Source: Streptomyces sp. TRM70350 (GTDB lineage Bacteria; Actinomycetota; Actinomycetes; Streptomycetales; Streptomycetaceae). From it: 64,000 nt of DNA. The translations under genes and the position numbers were made by a program. Of the stretch, positions 1-7,853 are shown piece after piece. Under the pieces are notes generated by a model. The model made no database searches. It worked only from the letters and a program-made list of their open reading frames with translations, and was not told where the DNA came from. Location of the stretch: positions 1 to 64,000 of the forward strand of contig NZ_JAHUXH010000024.1 of the NCBI RefSeq assembly GCF_019219825.1. The letters run 5' to 3'. Numbering within the stretch: the stretch's first letter is position 1; each line of letters begins with the position of its first letter.

Positions 1-289
1 CCTCCGCAAGCGAGACGAACGGACGAACCACGCTCATCTCTCCCGCTGCAAAGCGGAGTTCATACCCACCCACCCCGAAGCAACCGATCACGTTCGAAAA
101 GCGGATGGCGTCTCAATGAACCGTTTCTCGGCTGGTATCGTTGCAACGGGACGGGGTGGTCGCGTGCCGTCGGCAACTGCATCGCTCCCCGCCGAGACCG
201 AGCCGACGCGGACAGCATCGCGGCCCTCATACAGAGTGCGCGTAATGAGCGCCAGATCCACTGAACGATTTGTCAGAATCGGATGCAGG

Positions 290-802
290 ATGACTTCGGC
301 CAACAGCAAGGCTCCCGTGGGTACGTACGAAGCGGTTTCCGTGCACTTCGAAGATCTTGATGCGTACGGCATGGTCCATCACAACAAGTATCCCTTCCTC
401 TTCGAACGGGCTTTCAATAGCTACTTGAATCGAAAGGGTTTCCCCTTTGGCCGTGCTTCGGGAGCTCCCATCGAGATGATTCAGGTCGTCCGGTCCATGC
501 AACTGACCTATGACGCCCCCATCACCAGGCTCGGGGAGATCCAGGTGCAGTTCTGGCTCGAGCATGTGGGGCGCACGAGTTTCACGTACAAGTTCGTTAT
601 TCTGTCTGCTGACCGCGCGACCGTCCATGCCAGCGGAACGCGAGGAATGGTGAACCTCGATGCCAGCACGCTGCGGCCGGCTCCGCTGACCCAGGACCTG
701 TTGGACTTCAGCCGACCGCTGATGTCGGACGAACTCTTGGCGACGCTGGAGGCGAGGGAGGCACAGTCCGCCTCACCGGATGGAGACGTCCCTGGCATTT
801 AA
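290..802 (+). CDS. acyl-CoA thioesterase, 4HBT hotdog family
   Basis: Predicted hotdog-fold thioesterase of about 170 residues that would hydrolyse an acyl- or aroyl-thioester. The 4HBT signature is visible near residues 15-30 (HFEDLDAYGMVHHNKY): an acidic residue, then a glycine and a Tyr/Phe-rich segment, followed by the long central helix (LFERAFNSYL) and the beta-strand run IQVQFWLEHVGRTSFTYKF. The frame is open further upstream, with ATG also at 116 and 245. I prefer 290 because the family-like sequence begins about ten residues later and the upstream translation is low-complexity Arg/Ser/Ala; no start has a convincing ribosome-binding site. It stands alone beside a degraded gene, so the substrate cannot be inferred. 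Confidence 0.7.
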   Translation: MTSANSKAPVGTYEAVSVHFEDLDAYGMVHHNKYPFLFERAFNSYLNRKGFPFGRASGAPIEMIQVVRSMQLTYDAPITRLGEIQVQFWLEHVGRTSFTYKFVILSADRATVHASGTRGMVNLDASTLRPAPLTQDLLDFSRPLMSDELLATLEAREAQSASPDGDVPGI

Positions 803-1215
803 GCGGGCTTCGCTGGGCCAGCACCTCCCAGGTCGTCCGGCCCGCGTGTGCGGCGACCGGTTTCAGTGCGTCGGATCCGTGTGCTGTTCCGATGTCGGCG
901 AAGTGCCGCAACACCGCCTGGTGCACCGCACGCAGACCCCGCTCATGAGGTGCGTAGCGTGCCCGCCCCGCCTCGCCCGACTACATCGAGAACGTCCGGC
1001 TCGCAGCAGCCCGGGGGCGACGGCCTCCGCCTGATCCGTATCGGTGAAGGCCTCGCGCAGCGCGGCCACGCAAGGGACGTCGACAACCGTGCCGTCGGCC
1101 TCCCGATACAGACGGCACGACACACTCGGCACCGCTCCGGCCTGGACGAAGCGGTCCACGCCGTCCAGCAGGAACGTCGGCGAGCCGTTCATCTCAGGCT
1201 TGGTGCTGTCACTGC
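795..1215 (-). pseudogene. alkylmercury-lyase-like / thioredoxin-domain gene, broken remnant
   Basis: Two adjacent minus-strand frames carry successive pieces of one protein type seen in Streptomyces. The first (about 1215-1030) reads NGSPTFLLDGVD, then PSVSCRLYREADG and a SVAALREAF-like end. After a frame change near 950 the second (about 930-800) reads HQAVLRHFADIGTAHGSDAL then GRTTWEVLAQ, like the helical N-terminal domain of MerB-family proteins. The start, the N-terminal thioredoxin-like half and the rest of the MerB domain are all missing, so it cannot make a functional protein. Assignment rests on recalled family pattern, not alignment. Confidence 0.5.
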
Positions 1216-1276
1216 TCGTGGTTCTCCTTCGGGCCAGGATCATAAGCCTGGCTTCAGGGACTCCACGAATCCGGGG

Positions 1277-1639
1277 TCAGTTCACGATGTCCTTGGCCAG
1301 TTGCTTCCACGTGTCGCCGGAGATCATCTGCGTGATCTTCTCGCCGCCGTCGACGACCGTGCCCCCACCATCCGAAGAGGAGTCCTTGAACTCCACGCCA
1401 CTGGCCTTCAGGGCCGAGCCCAGGGCGGAAGCCTCGGCGCCCGCGATGGAGTCACGCAGCCACAGCACCTTCGTACCGGTGCTGGTCGTCGTGCTCTTCC
1501 CCTCGTCCCTGGTGCCGGAGCCCTTCTCGCCGCATCCGACCAAGGAGAGGCCGAGCGCAGTGACTGCGGCGACGGCGCTCAGGCTGTAGCGGGCTGTGCG
1601 GTGAGGAGAACGGGAACGGGACCTGTGGTTGCTGTTCAT
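1277..1639 (-). CDS. small secreted lipoprotein, function unknown
   Basis: About 120 residues. The N-terminus has an Arg-rich start (MNSNHRSRSRS), a hydrophobic stretch (YSLSAVAAVTALGLSL) and a lipobox LVGC, so the mature protein should be a lipid-anchored extracellular protein starting CGEKGSG. The mature part has a Ser/Thr/Gly linker, then a short domain (KVLWLRDSIAGAEASAL, later GEKITQMISGDTWKQLAKDIVN). I do not recognise a family. The frame continues upstream to a start at 1717, but ATG 1639 places the signal sequence at the N-terminus. It is a single gene between a pseudogene and a gene-free spacer. Confidence 0.6.
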   Translation of the reverse strand: MNSNHRSRSRSPHRTARYSLSAVAAVTALGLSLVGCGEKGSGTRDEGKSTTTSTGTKVLWLRDSIAGAEASALGSALKASGVEFKDSSSDGGGTVVDGGEKITQMISGDTWKQLAKDIVN

Positions 1640-1995
1640 GTCCCCAGCACAACAGCCCCCGAGCGCCCACTCGCACGCCGTCATCGTTTGCTCATGGTCC
1701 GGGCAAGGAGCGCTCATAAAGGCCGCCGCCCACGATGCGGATACCGGAGCGGACTCTCAAGGGCCTGCCCGTCTCATGGAGGTCAGCCATGTCATGTTCT
1801 CCAACTCCCACCAGGGCCGGGACGTAAGCGTGCGCAGTACACCCGGAGTCCTGTTCAGCGGACCCAGTGCCTGCAGCGGGGCTCACCGTGCTCAAGCCGG
1901 AACTTCGGCTTCTTCTGCGCCCTGCTCCGCGGCCCCTGTCCGTCGCCTCCCTCACTGGCCAGTGATCCCAGCCGCGCGGCTTTGGCACTCATGGT
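1640..1995. other. gene-free spacer
   Basis: About 350 bases between the lipoprotein start and the TetR gene end. Short open frames on both strands have Arg/Ser/Gly-rich translations with no recognisable motif. I see no clear promoter, repeat or hairpin. Confidence 0.4.
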
Positions 1996-2670
1996 TCAGC
2001 CCGACTGAATCACGCCAGCCATCGAGGGTGTGAACGCGTGAGATGCAGTGAGAAGAGCGCCGTGGACGGCTGAGGACGCCGCCCGCCTGACGTAGCGGTC
2101 GCTATTTGGAGGCCATACATCACGCTCTTGGTGGATCAGAAGAGAAACCGCCCCGTGCACGCTGGCACACAGCACTCTGGCGGTTTCGGTCTTACTCGTC
2201 ACAGGTACCCCGGCATCAACACAGGCTGCGACCTTGTCTCGGAAATAGCGGAAGCATTCATCTTCGTTCCGGCGGCTGGCTTCGGTGGCCTCACCGGCCA
2301 TCACCAGTCGGTACTGGGAAGGATGACGAAGTCCAAATGCGATGTAGGCGACGCAGGTTTCGTAGAGCGCCGTCACGGGATCCGGGATTTCCCGGGACAC
2401 TGCTTCCAACTCGATGAACAGTGAGCTCCACACACGCAGGCACGTCGCATGGACGAGTTCCCTCTTCGAGGCGAAGTGGAGGTAGACGGCTGGCGGGCTG
2501 ACTCCCGCACTTGTTGCTACTGCACGAATCGTAAGAGCGTCGACGCCTCCGCCTTCCAGTAGCTGATCGGCGATGTCGAGAAGCTGGTTTCGGAGCAGAC
2601 CGCCCTGGCCTTTGGCGGCGCGAACCCGGGAACCGGTCACAGATACGAGCCTTCGTGAGAGGGCGACCAT
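1996..2670 (-). CDS. TetR/AcrR family transcriptional regulator
   Basis: 224-residue TetR-type repressor. The N-terminal DNA-binding domain is at about residues 28-75: LLDIADQLLEGGGVDALTIR, then AVATSAGVSPPAVYLHFASK with the usual tyrosine-histidine-phenylalanine after the recognition helix. The rest is an all-helical ligand-binding domain. It lies 46 bp downstream of the PaaI-type thioesterase on the same strand, so the two probably form one operon and the repressor probably controls it, sensing an acyl-CoA-like or aromatic ligand (inference). A palindrome upstream of the thioesterase (3148-3158) is a candidate operator. Start ATG 2670 has no strong ribosome-binding site, so an internal start is possible. 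Confidence 0.85.
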   Translation of the reverse strand: MVALSRRLVSVTGSRVRAAKGQGGLLRNQLLDIADQLLEGGGVDALTIRAVATSAGVSPPAVYLHFASKRELVHATCLRVWSSLFIELEAVSREIPDPVTALYETCVAYIAFGLRHPSQYRLVMAGEATEASRRNEDECFRYFRDKVAACVDAGVPVTSKTETARVLCASVHGAVSLLIHQERDVWPPNSDRYVRRAASSAVHGALLTASHAFTPSMAGVIQSG

Positions 2671-2716
2671 ACGCAGGTGACGAAACCGCGATGCCCCGAA
2701 CGTGCGTGACGAGGCA

Positions 2717-3121
2717 TCAAGACGCCTTCGGTTTGATCGTGGTGACCACTTGGGTTACCCGAGCGCACAGTTCACCTTCGTCATCCTGAATGTCGACCTC
2801 GATGACAGTGTTGCGCCCCAGACGCAAGGGACGAGCTGTCGCAACGACGCTCGTGCGTGCGGGCCGAAGAAAATGCGTGCTCGACTCCACGGTGGCTGGT
2901 GCGGCGCCGGCTGGACCGTTGAGGGCGGCGCAAACGGCAGCACACACATCAGCGAGCCCCATCAACGCCCCTCCGTGGAGGCCGCCGCCCACCGTGGAAA
3001 GGGAGAGATCGTGCGCCAGTCTGGCTTGAACGCCGGCTTCCGTAATCTCCTTGAACTCGACTCCGAGCGTCTTGGCATACGGCGCGAGCGCGTAGACGTC
3101 TTCGGCTTCAAGTGTGACCAC
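2717..3121 (-). CDS. PaaI-family hotdog thioesterase
   Basis: 134 residues, the usual length for the family. The PaaI signature is present: GGGLHGGALMGLADVCAAVC (about residues 46-65) forms the glycine-rich turn and central helix, followed by the strands SSTHFLRPARTSVVATARPL and GRNTVIEVDIQDDEGELCARV. Such enzymes hydrolyse aryl- or acyl-CoA thioesters in the cytoplasm. The GTG start at 3121 has an AGGAGGGGAG Shine-Dalgarno sequence just upstream. It is the first gene of a two-gene operon with the TetR gene. Substrate is unknown; phenylacetate-pathway genes are not nearby. Confidence 0.85.
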   Translation of the reverse strand: MVTLEAEDVYALAPYAKTLGVEFKEITEAGVQARLAHDLSLSTVGGGLHGGALMGLADVCAAVCAALNGPAGAAPATVESSTHFLRPARTSVVATARPLRLGRNTVIEVDIQDDEGELCARVTQVVTTIKPKAS

Positions 3122-3147
3122 GGGCCACTCCCCTCCTGGTTAGTGGC

Positions 3148-3158
3148 GATAACTTATC
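3148..3158. promoter_or_regulatory. candidate TetR operator, GATAA-C-TTATC
   Basis: A perfect 5-1-5 palindrome about 27 bp upstream of the thioesterase GTG start, in a locally AT-rich patch that also holds TTAGTGG and CGTTAAC. Its position over the expected promoter suggests autoregulation of the thioesterase-TetR operon. This is inference from position and symmetry. Confidence 0.4.
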
Positions 3159-3249
3159 TTCGTTAACTCAGGTCGTCAACCCGGGTGACTTCTGATCTGC
3201 TTACCACCACCGTGATGTGGCGGTGACTCGTTGAGTCGGCCGTGGGGCG

Positions 3250-3560
3250 GGGTACCTGGAGTTGGATTGTTCCGGACGGGTTGTGGGAGATCCCGAAGCC
3301 GTTGATCCCGCCGTCGAGGGTGCGGCCGCAGGGCAGCGGGAGGCAGGACACGCCTGATGAGACCCTGTTCGCGGCCATCAGCTATGTACTGGTCCAGCGG
3401 CTGCGCCTGGCGTACGTTGCTGCCGTGCTTGGGCATCTCCAAGTCGACCGCCCACCGCCGGTTCCTGATCTGGTCCCGGGCCGGCGTGTGGGCCCGTCTG
3501 CACGAGGCCGTGCTTCACCAACTCGACGACGCGGTCCTGATCGACTTTGGATGGAAGCCC
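3250..3560 (+). pseudogene. IS5-family transposase N-terminal remnant, frameshifted
   Basis: The first frame reads IVPDGLWEIPKPLIPPS, VRPQGSGRQDTPDETLFAAI and SYVLVQ, the N-terminal domain of IS5-type transposases. Near 3393 the frame changes and the homology resumes as SGCAWRTLLPCLGISKSTAH and RRFLIWSRAGVWARLHEAVL. The DDE catalytic part is absent after about 3560. Dead element, plus strand. Confidence 0.7.
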
Positions 3561-3643
3561 ATGGTCGAGGGTCACCAAACGAGACACGACCCGCACAACG
3601 GCTGACACTGCAAGCCCGCACCGTCAGGCTGGTCATTGTCTCG

Positions 3644-4015
3644 TCACGGTGGCGGGACGGGGGAAGCTGGGTCGGGTGCTCCCGCAGTAGCGGCCTCCCT
3701 GGAGGGCGGCACCTGGATGGCGGGGGAAGCCGGGGCCTGAGACGTGGAGGGGCTCACTGAATGCGAGGGGGTGTCGGCGGGACGGACCGGGCTGTCTGAA
3801 TTGCTGCCCGTGACGGCGAGCAGTGCGCAGGCAGCAACCGCAGCCAGGCCGAACAACACGATGACGATCCGGCGAGGGGGGAGGAAGGACCGTCTGGGCC
3901 TGGTGGGAAGGGCGGCGGGCCGCAGGTGTGCCCAGTCGGCGCTGTTGGCCCGGGCTTCCAGGGCCTCGCGCAGTCGTTGTTCGGTCTCCGCGTGGTGGAG
4001 CTGGCTGCGCCTCAT
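3644..4015 (-). CDS. single-pass membrane protein, partner of the SigE-type sigma factor
   Basis: About 123 residues. A cytoplasmic helical N-terminus (MRRSQLHHAETEQRLREALE) is followed by a basic stretch (RPRRSFLPPRR), one transmembrane segment (IVIVLFGLAAVAACALLAV, about residues 53-73) and a Ser/Pro/Thr-rich extracellular tail. The ATG at 4015 overlaps the stop of a tiny ORF (ATGA), which itself overlaps the sigma stop, so translation is probably coupled. This architecture is typical of the membrane proteins behind SigE-family sigma genes and could act as an anti-sigma or sensor, but there is no recognisable zinc anti-sigma motif. A longer in-frame start at 4150 would overlap the sigma gene. 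Confidence 0.6.
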   Translation of the reverse strand: MRRSQLHHAETEQRLREALEARANSADWAHLRPAALPTRPRRSFLPPRRIVIVLFGLAAVAACALLAVTGSNSDSPVRPADTPSHSVSPSTSQAPASPAIQVPPSREAATAGAPDPASPVPPP

Positions 4016-4083
4016 CGCTGGATCTCCGCAAGGCGCCGGCAGCGCGAAGAACTGGAGCGCGGCGGAGAGGGGTGCTCGGTCAT
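4012..4083 (-). CDS. possible 23-residue linking ORF between sigma and membrane gene
   Basis: An ATG overlaps the sigma stop codon (ATGA at 4083-4080), and the frame runs 23 codons (MTEHPSPPRSSSSRCRRLAE...) to a TGA that overlaps the ATG of the next gene. The GGAGGTACCTCG before this ATG contains a Shine-Dalgarno-like sequence. It may be a real leader-type peptide that keeps ribosomes on the message, or chance. Confidence 0.35.
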   Translation of the reverse strand: MTEHPSPPRSSSSRCRRLAEIQR

Positions 4084-4772
4084 CGAGGTACCTCCAGGTG
4101 TCTGCCGAGAGCGTCCAGGGCCCGGCTGGCGGTTGACTTGACCGTCCCACGGGAGACTCCGAGGATGTCGGCGATCTGCGCCTCGGTGAGGTCCGACCAG
4201 TAGCGCAGGACCAGGACCTCGCGCTGTCGGCGGGTGAGACGCTGCAACGCGTTGATCACTTCTTGATGGGTCTCGGCAAGGAGCACGCTCCTGTCGGCGG
4301 ACGGGGCATGGCGTTCCCGCTCAGGAATGTAGGCGCGTGCTGTACGGCGCCGGCGCAGAGCCGAGCGAGCTCTGTTGACCACACTGGTTCGCAAGTAGGC
4401 CTCGGGGTCGTCCAGCTCCGCCAGCCGACGGCCGTGGCGGCGCAGGAGTGCGACGAAGGCGTCCTGTACCACGTCCTCTGCCGTCGGAAGATCGTCCACC
4501 AGAAGCAGTGCCAGCCGCACAAGCGCCAACCGGCGATGGTGGTAAAGCTCACTGAAGCCGTGCTCGTCCCCGGCTGTCACCGTGCTGGGGGGCACGGCTT
4601 CGAACAGCCGTCTCCCGCTACCCTTCCGACCGGCCAGTGAACGCAGCGCGAGTGTGTTCTGCGTTCGGCGCATCAGAGCCACTCCGCCGCAGAACAAGGG
4701 GCGCACCGGCCTGAACATCGTCCGCCACCAGGCGAGCGACGGTGCTGCGGTTGGGATCGCCGCTGTTCTCAC
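4080..4772 (-). CDS. SigE-family ECF RNA polymerase sigma factor
   Basis: Sigma-70 region 2 is visible as FSELYHHRRLALVRLALLLV and DDLPTAEDVVQDAFVALLRR. Region 4 is visible as INALQRLTRRQREVLVLRYW and LTEAQIADILGVSRGTVKST. The 'TAEDVVQDAFV' and 'VSRGTVKST.SRALDAL' patterns are typical of the actinobacterial SigE family. GTG 4772 is preferred because AGGAGA lies four bases upstream; another GTG is at 4790. The sigma factor would redirect polymerase to a small regulon, probably including this operon. It is followed at overlapping stops by a tiny ORF and a membrane protein. A second locus of the same design lies at 54,023-54,975. Confidence 0.85.
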   Translation of the reverse strand: MRTAAIPTAAPSLAWWRTMFRPVRPLFCGGVALMRRTQNTLALRSLAGRKGSGRRLFEAVPPSTVTAGDEHGFSELYHHRRLALVRLALLLVDDLPTAEDVVQDAFVALLRRHGRRLAELDDPEAYLRTSVVNRARSALRRRRTARAYIPERERHAPSADRSVLLAETHQEVINALQRLTRRQREVLVLRYWSDLTEAQIADILGVSRGTVKSTASRALDALGRHLEVPR

Positions 4773-4794
4773 ATGTCTCCTGGACGTCACAGTA

Positions 4795-4830
4795 CGGTCC
4801 GTCCGCCCGGGACCCCGGGCGGACGGACCG
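4795..4830. terminator. long perfect hairpin between secreted-peptide gene and sigma gene
   Basis: The arms CGGTCCGTCCGCCCGGG and its exact reverse complement are separated by 2 bases, giving a 17-bp stem in 36 bp. It lies after the stop of the minus-strand secreted-peptide gene (4914) and about 22 bp upstream of the sigma start. It could terminate the first transcript or act in the sigma leader. No U-tract is seen, as usual in streptomycetes. Confidence 0.6.
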
Positions 4831-4913
4831 CTGCTGGGCCTGAGCCCTGCAGCGTGCTTTCACGTGATGTCGCCGAACGACCTAGCGTCGATCAGCGGGC
4901 CAAACGCTGAGCC

Positions 4914-5279
4914 TCACCTGGCCGCAGCCGCGAGCTGCACAGGCTGTGCGGGCTTCGCGTCAGCCGGGACGTCCGTCTCCGACCCTGGCACGTAGGGCTG
5001 TATGGGCTTTGCGTCAGCCGGGACGTCCGTCTCCGAGCTCGGAGCGGGCGTCTCCGACCCGGAAACGTAGGGCTTGGCGTGCTTCCCGGTGGAAGTGGAC
5101 GTCACCGGAGAGGCAGCCTGCGCCTTCTGTGCCTCGGTGGGTGCATCCGACGAGGCGGGTGCGGCGTGGGCGGTGAAGGCTCCCCCCAGGGCCAGCGCGG
5201 TGCCCACAACCGAGGCGCCCAGCGCGGCGCGAAGCCGGCTCGGACGGGGGCTGCGGGCAGCGGCGTGACGTACTGACAT
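4914..5279 (-). CDS. small secreted Pro/Ala-rich repeat protein
   Basis: 121 residues with a clear signal peptide: basic start MSVRHAAARSPRPSRLR, hydrophobic core AALGASVVGTALALGGAFTA, then cleavage at HAA-AP. The mature chain is disordered and repetitive, with KPYVSGSET, KPIQPYVPGSET and two copies of SSET/GSET-DVPADAKP(I/A)QP. The DNA behind it carries a 26-bp exact repeat with a 54-bp (18-codon) period. No enzyme motif; a wall-associated or surface peptide is plausible but unproven. It lies immediately upstream of the sigma gene on the same strand, separated by a strong hairpin. Confidence 0.6.
   Translation of the reverse strand: MSVRHAAARSPRPSRLRAALGASVVGTALALGGAFTAHAAPASSDAPTEAQKAQAASPVTSTSTGKHAKPYVSGSETPAPSSETDVPADAKPIQPYVPGSETDVPADAKPAQPVQLAAAAR
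4957..5036 (-). repeat. two direct 26-bp repeats in the secreted-peptide gene
   Basis: The same 26 bases beginning GCGTCAGCCGGGACGTCC occur at 4957-4982 and 5011-5036. They encode the repeated DVPADAKP unit in frame, so copy number can change without breaking the gene. Confidence 0.8.
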
Positions 5280-6376
5280 GTTCGGTCCTCTTAGTCATCG
5301 GTCTCGGCGGTTGGGTGACCGTCCGTCATGGGTGGCTTCCCTTGCGGCGGCTCTGTGCTGGAGGCGCATCCACCCCGACAGACGTCCCAAGGCCCTCGGG
5401 GTTGCGGGTCGGGCGAGACGGAGACAGGCCTGATTCAGTGATTTGTGTCACTGAGGCCGGGGTCGGGGCCGGGGTATGGGCTGGGTGCAGAGGAGCCCGC
5501 GGGCGCGAGGTCGACGGTGATACACGTGCGCTGCCCGGACCGACTGCCGACATGGCGCACCCACCCTCCTCACGTCATCGACCGTGAACTCGCATTACGA
5601 GATGGGTGCAGAATGGCCGAGGCGCAGCAGGGTGTAGCCCTTGCCGTCGGGCTTCCGAGCCTCGAAGTGGATGGCGTGGTGCGCCGGTTCCATGTCGACG
5701 TCATCGGCAGGCCGGTGTAGGTGCCCAGAACGTGCCTGCTGGGAGCAAGACCCCACAACGCGACAAGGGCGTTGACGCGCAAGCCGCGTAGCCGACGGAG
5801 GTGACCACCATCTAGACGGCCGTGCCGGGAACCGTGGCAGCGGCGAAGCCGACCAGCAGGCCGATGACGAACAGGCCGACGCCGTAGCACATGGCCCGCA
5901 CCTGTCCCAGCCGGGGGAGGCGTAGGTGAGGGGCACCACGCACACCAGGGGTGCTCTGCCCCCAAAGCCGCGCGGAACGGCATCGTCGCGGCGGAGCCCG
6001 CCCACCACTGTCGACCAGTTGGGGCCTGACAGATATGGGATCGTCGACGGGGTCGGGACGCCTTCCTGCTGGGGAGAGCAGGCCCCTTGCGGCCTGCTCT
6101 GCACAGGCATGCCGATGCTTCTCGTGCAGTGAGGCTTCCCCAAAGGCCGCAAGCTCCCTTGCTCGGTGGGCTTGTTCTACAGCACGCAGTAAATTCTTCG
6201 GTCGGACGACCTGCGACGAGGTCGGATCTTCTGAGCGGCAGCCCCGGGGTGAACCACGGCGAAGTTGACGACGCTGCGGTCGACCGTCAAGAAACCCTCA
6301 GGTTCATCGGCGGGCGCCCGTCAAGTTCGCCGAGAAGGATCAGAGCCTCAATCCACTACCGATGAGGGATGCAGGC
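5280..6376. other. gene-poor, probably degenerate region
   Basis: No intact gene recognised in about 1.1 kb. On the minus strand a short segment at about 5892-5812 reads MCYGVGLFVIGLLVGFAAAT, a plausible membrane helix, but hits a stop after 26 codons. Another at about 5720-5595 reads DDVDMEPAHHAIHFEARKPD then GKGYTLLRLG, with a protein-like composition but no start. These look like scraps of decayed genes on the minus strand. Nothing family-level can be assigned. Confidence 0.4.
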
Positions 6377-6694
6377 ATGGCTACGCTCTTGTACCGGCTG
6401 GGCGCGCTCGGCGCTCGACGGTGGCGAACGATGTTGGTCGCATGGCTCTTGGCTCTGGGAGCGGTGATCGGCCTCGGGTTCTCGCTCGCAGGCTCCTTCC
6501 AGGACAGCAGTTCCATTCCCGGGTCACCGGCGCAGACGGCCCTGACCAAGATGGACCGTCACTTTCCCTCCCCGGACGTGCAGTCCGCGCAGATCGTCTT
6601 CCAGGCCCCTCCCGGCCAGAAGGTGACCGATCCCGACCTGCAGAGGTCGCTGGCATCTCCAGACCGGCCGCGCACCGTCGAGCTGACCTCCTGA
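6377..6694 (+). pseudogene. MMPL-family transporter, N-terminal fragment
   Basis: The first about 95 residues match the start of actinobacterial MMPL/RND-type exporters: MATLLYRLGALGARRWRTML, the first transmembrane helix VAWLLALGAVIGLGFSLAG, then the extracytoplasmic segment SSIPGSPAQTALTKMDRHFP. Around 6660 the similarity ends and a stop follows at 6694. Full proteins are about 700 residues with 11-12 helices, so this is a truncated relic. ATG 6377 is the likely original start. Confidence 0.75.
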
Positions 6695-7130
6695 CCGCCT
6701 GCGGGCGCGGCCTGACCATGCGCCGCGCATTCGGCGAAGGTGGGAGCGGCTTTGGAGCCCGAGTGGCCGGGTACTTGCGCGGACGACGGCCTTTGTGCCG
6801 AGCAGCCGTAGGCGAGTAGGTCCTTCACGGCTCGCAGTCCGCCTCGGGGTCGCAGTCCCTGGGCGGCCGGACCGTGCCGCCGATGGAACGCGGCCCTTCG
6901 GAAGTAGGCCGAAGCCAGCGGCCGTAGGGCAGCGCGTCACCGAGGACTTCTCGGTCACCAGATTCGGCTACAGCACGTATGCCGACCCAGCCATCACCTC
7001 CATGCACAGCCCGGGGTTCGAACACGGCGTTCTGGTGTGGAAGTTCTTCCATACGCTGGACGGTGCATCAGCCAAGTACACTCACGAACACGCCCCTGAC
7101 CAGCAGAAATAGCGAACTGCAACTGGAGTA
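6695..7130 (+). other. gene-poor spacer with one possible coding scrap
   Basis: About 430 bases. On the plus strand the segment 6935-7112 reads VTEDFSVTRFGYSTYADPAI then HGVLVWKFFHTLDGASAKYT, ending at a stop. The composition is protein-like and less Arg/Pro-rich than background, but there is no start with a ribosome-binding site and I recognise no family. It may be the 3' end of a lost gene. Confidence 0.35.
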
Positions 7131-7715
7131 CTAGGCACGCCCTCGATCTTCCTGGCGCGGCTTCAGCCCGTCGACGACGACGGTGAGCATGCGGTCGAGT
7201 TGGGCGCGCTGCTCGGGCGCGCCGGCCACGGAGAGCACGCCGGTGAGGATGCCGCCGACGTCGACCGGGTCGATGTCGCTGCGCAGTTCTCCTGCTTCAG
7301 CGCCGGCCTGGAGCACCATCCCCAGGATTTGCTGGATCTCATCGCAGACGGGTCCGGTGCCGAAGCGTCCGGAAGCGCTCATGGCGACCAGGGCTTCGCA
7401 GATGCCGCGCCGTTCACCCGCCCACTCGGCGAAGCGGCGCATCCAGGCGTGGAGAGCCTGTGCGGGCTTCTCGGTGGCCAGAAGGTCCCGGGCGTCGTCG
7501 CGCAGAGGGCGGATCTGGTCGCGGTAGACCTCTTCGACCAGGTCCTCTCGGGTGGGGAAGTGCCGGTAAAGGGTGCCGCTTCCCACGCCCGCGCGTTTGG
7601 CGATCGAGTCCAGGGAGATCGCCTTTCCGGAGGCGAAAGCCTCAGCGGCTGTGGCGATCAGGTGCTCGCGGTTGCGCTGGGCATCGGCGCGCAGGGTGTT
7701 GCGTGGAGGTGTCAT
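7131..7715 (-). CDS. TetR family transcriptional regulator (divergent from SDR)
   Basis: 194 residues. The N-terminal HTH domain is at residues about 10-57: NREHLIATAAEAFASGKAIS then IAKRAGVGSGTLYRHFPTRE, with the canonical GTLYRHF after the recognition helix. The C-terminal domain is the helical TetR ligand pocket. The frame stays open far upstream, but ATG 7715 is the natural start because the domain begins there and it leaves a promoter region before the divergent SDR gene. The palindrome at 7793-7812 is the likely operator, so it probably represses the SDR-aldo/keto reductase unit and itself. Confidence 0.9.
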   Translation of the reverse strand: MTPPRNTLRADAQRNREHLIATAAEAFASGKAISLDSIAKRAGVGSGTLYRHFPTREDLVEEVYRDQIRPLRDDARDLLATEKPAQALHAWMRRFAEWAGERRGICEALVAMSASGRFGTGPVCDEIQQILGMVLQAGAEAGELRSDIDPVDVGGILTGVLSVAGAPEQRAQLDRMLTVVVDGLKPRQEDRGRA

Positions 7716-7792
7716 GGCCTTCGCGATCAGGAGTGTCGGGTCGAGGTGCCGGGCGATTCGGGGAGGTCTCCGGTTAAGTGTACAGTGGACGC

Positions 7793-7812
7793 AAGCGGGG
7801 AGTCCTCCGCTT
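7793..7812. promoter_or_regulatory. candidate TetR operator AAGCGG-N8-CCGCTT
   Basis: AAGCGGGGAGTCCTCCGCTT, with six-base perfect arms, lies between the divergent TetR (7715) and SDR (7854) starts. Length and symmetry suit a TetR dimer pair, and AAGCGGAGG-type half-sites are common before TetR-SDR pairs in Streptomyces. Confidence 0.55.
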
Positions 7813-7853
7813 ACTGGGGTGCCCGACCCTGCCCGCCCGACGAAAGGCCCGCC

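Noticed and set aside
5570..6152. Membrane protein gene on the minus strand
   Set aside because: Only one hydrophobic stretch of about 20 residues, followed by a stop and frame changes; kept only as a gene-poor region.
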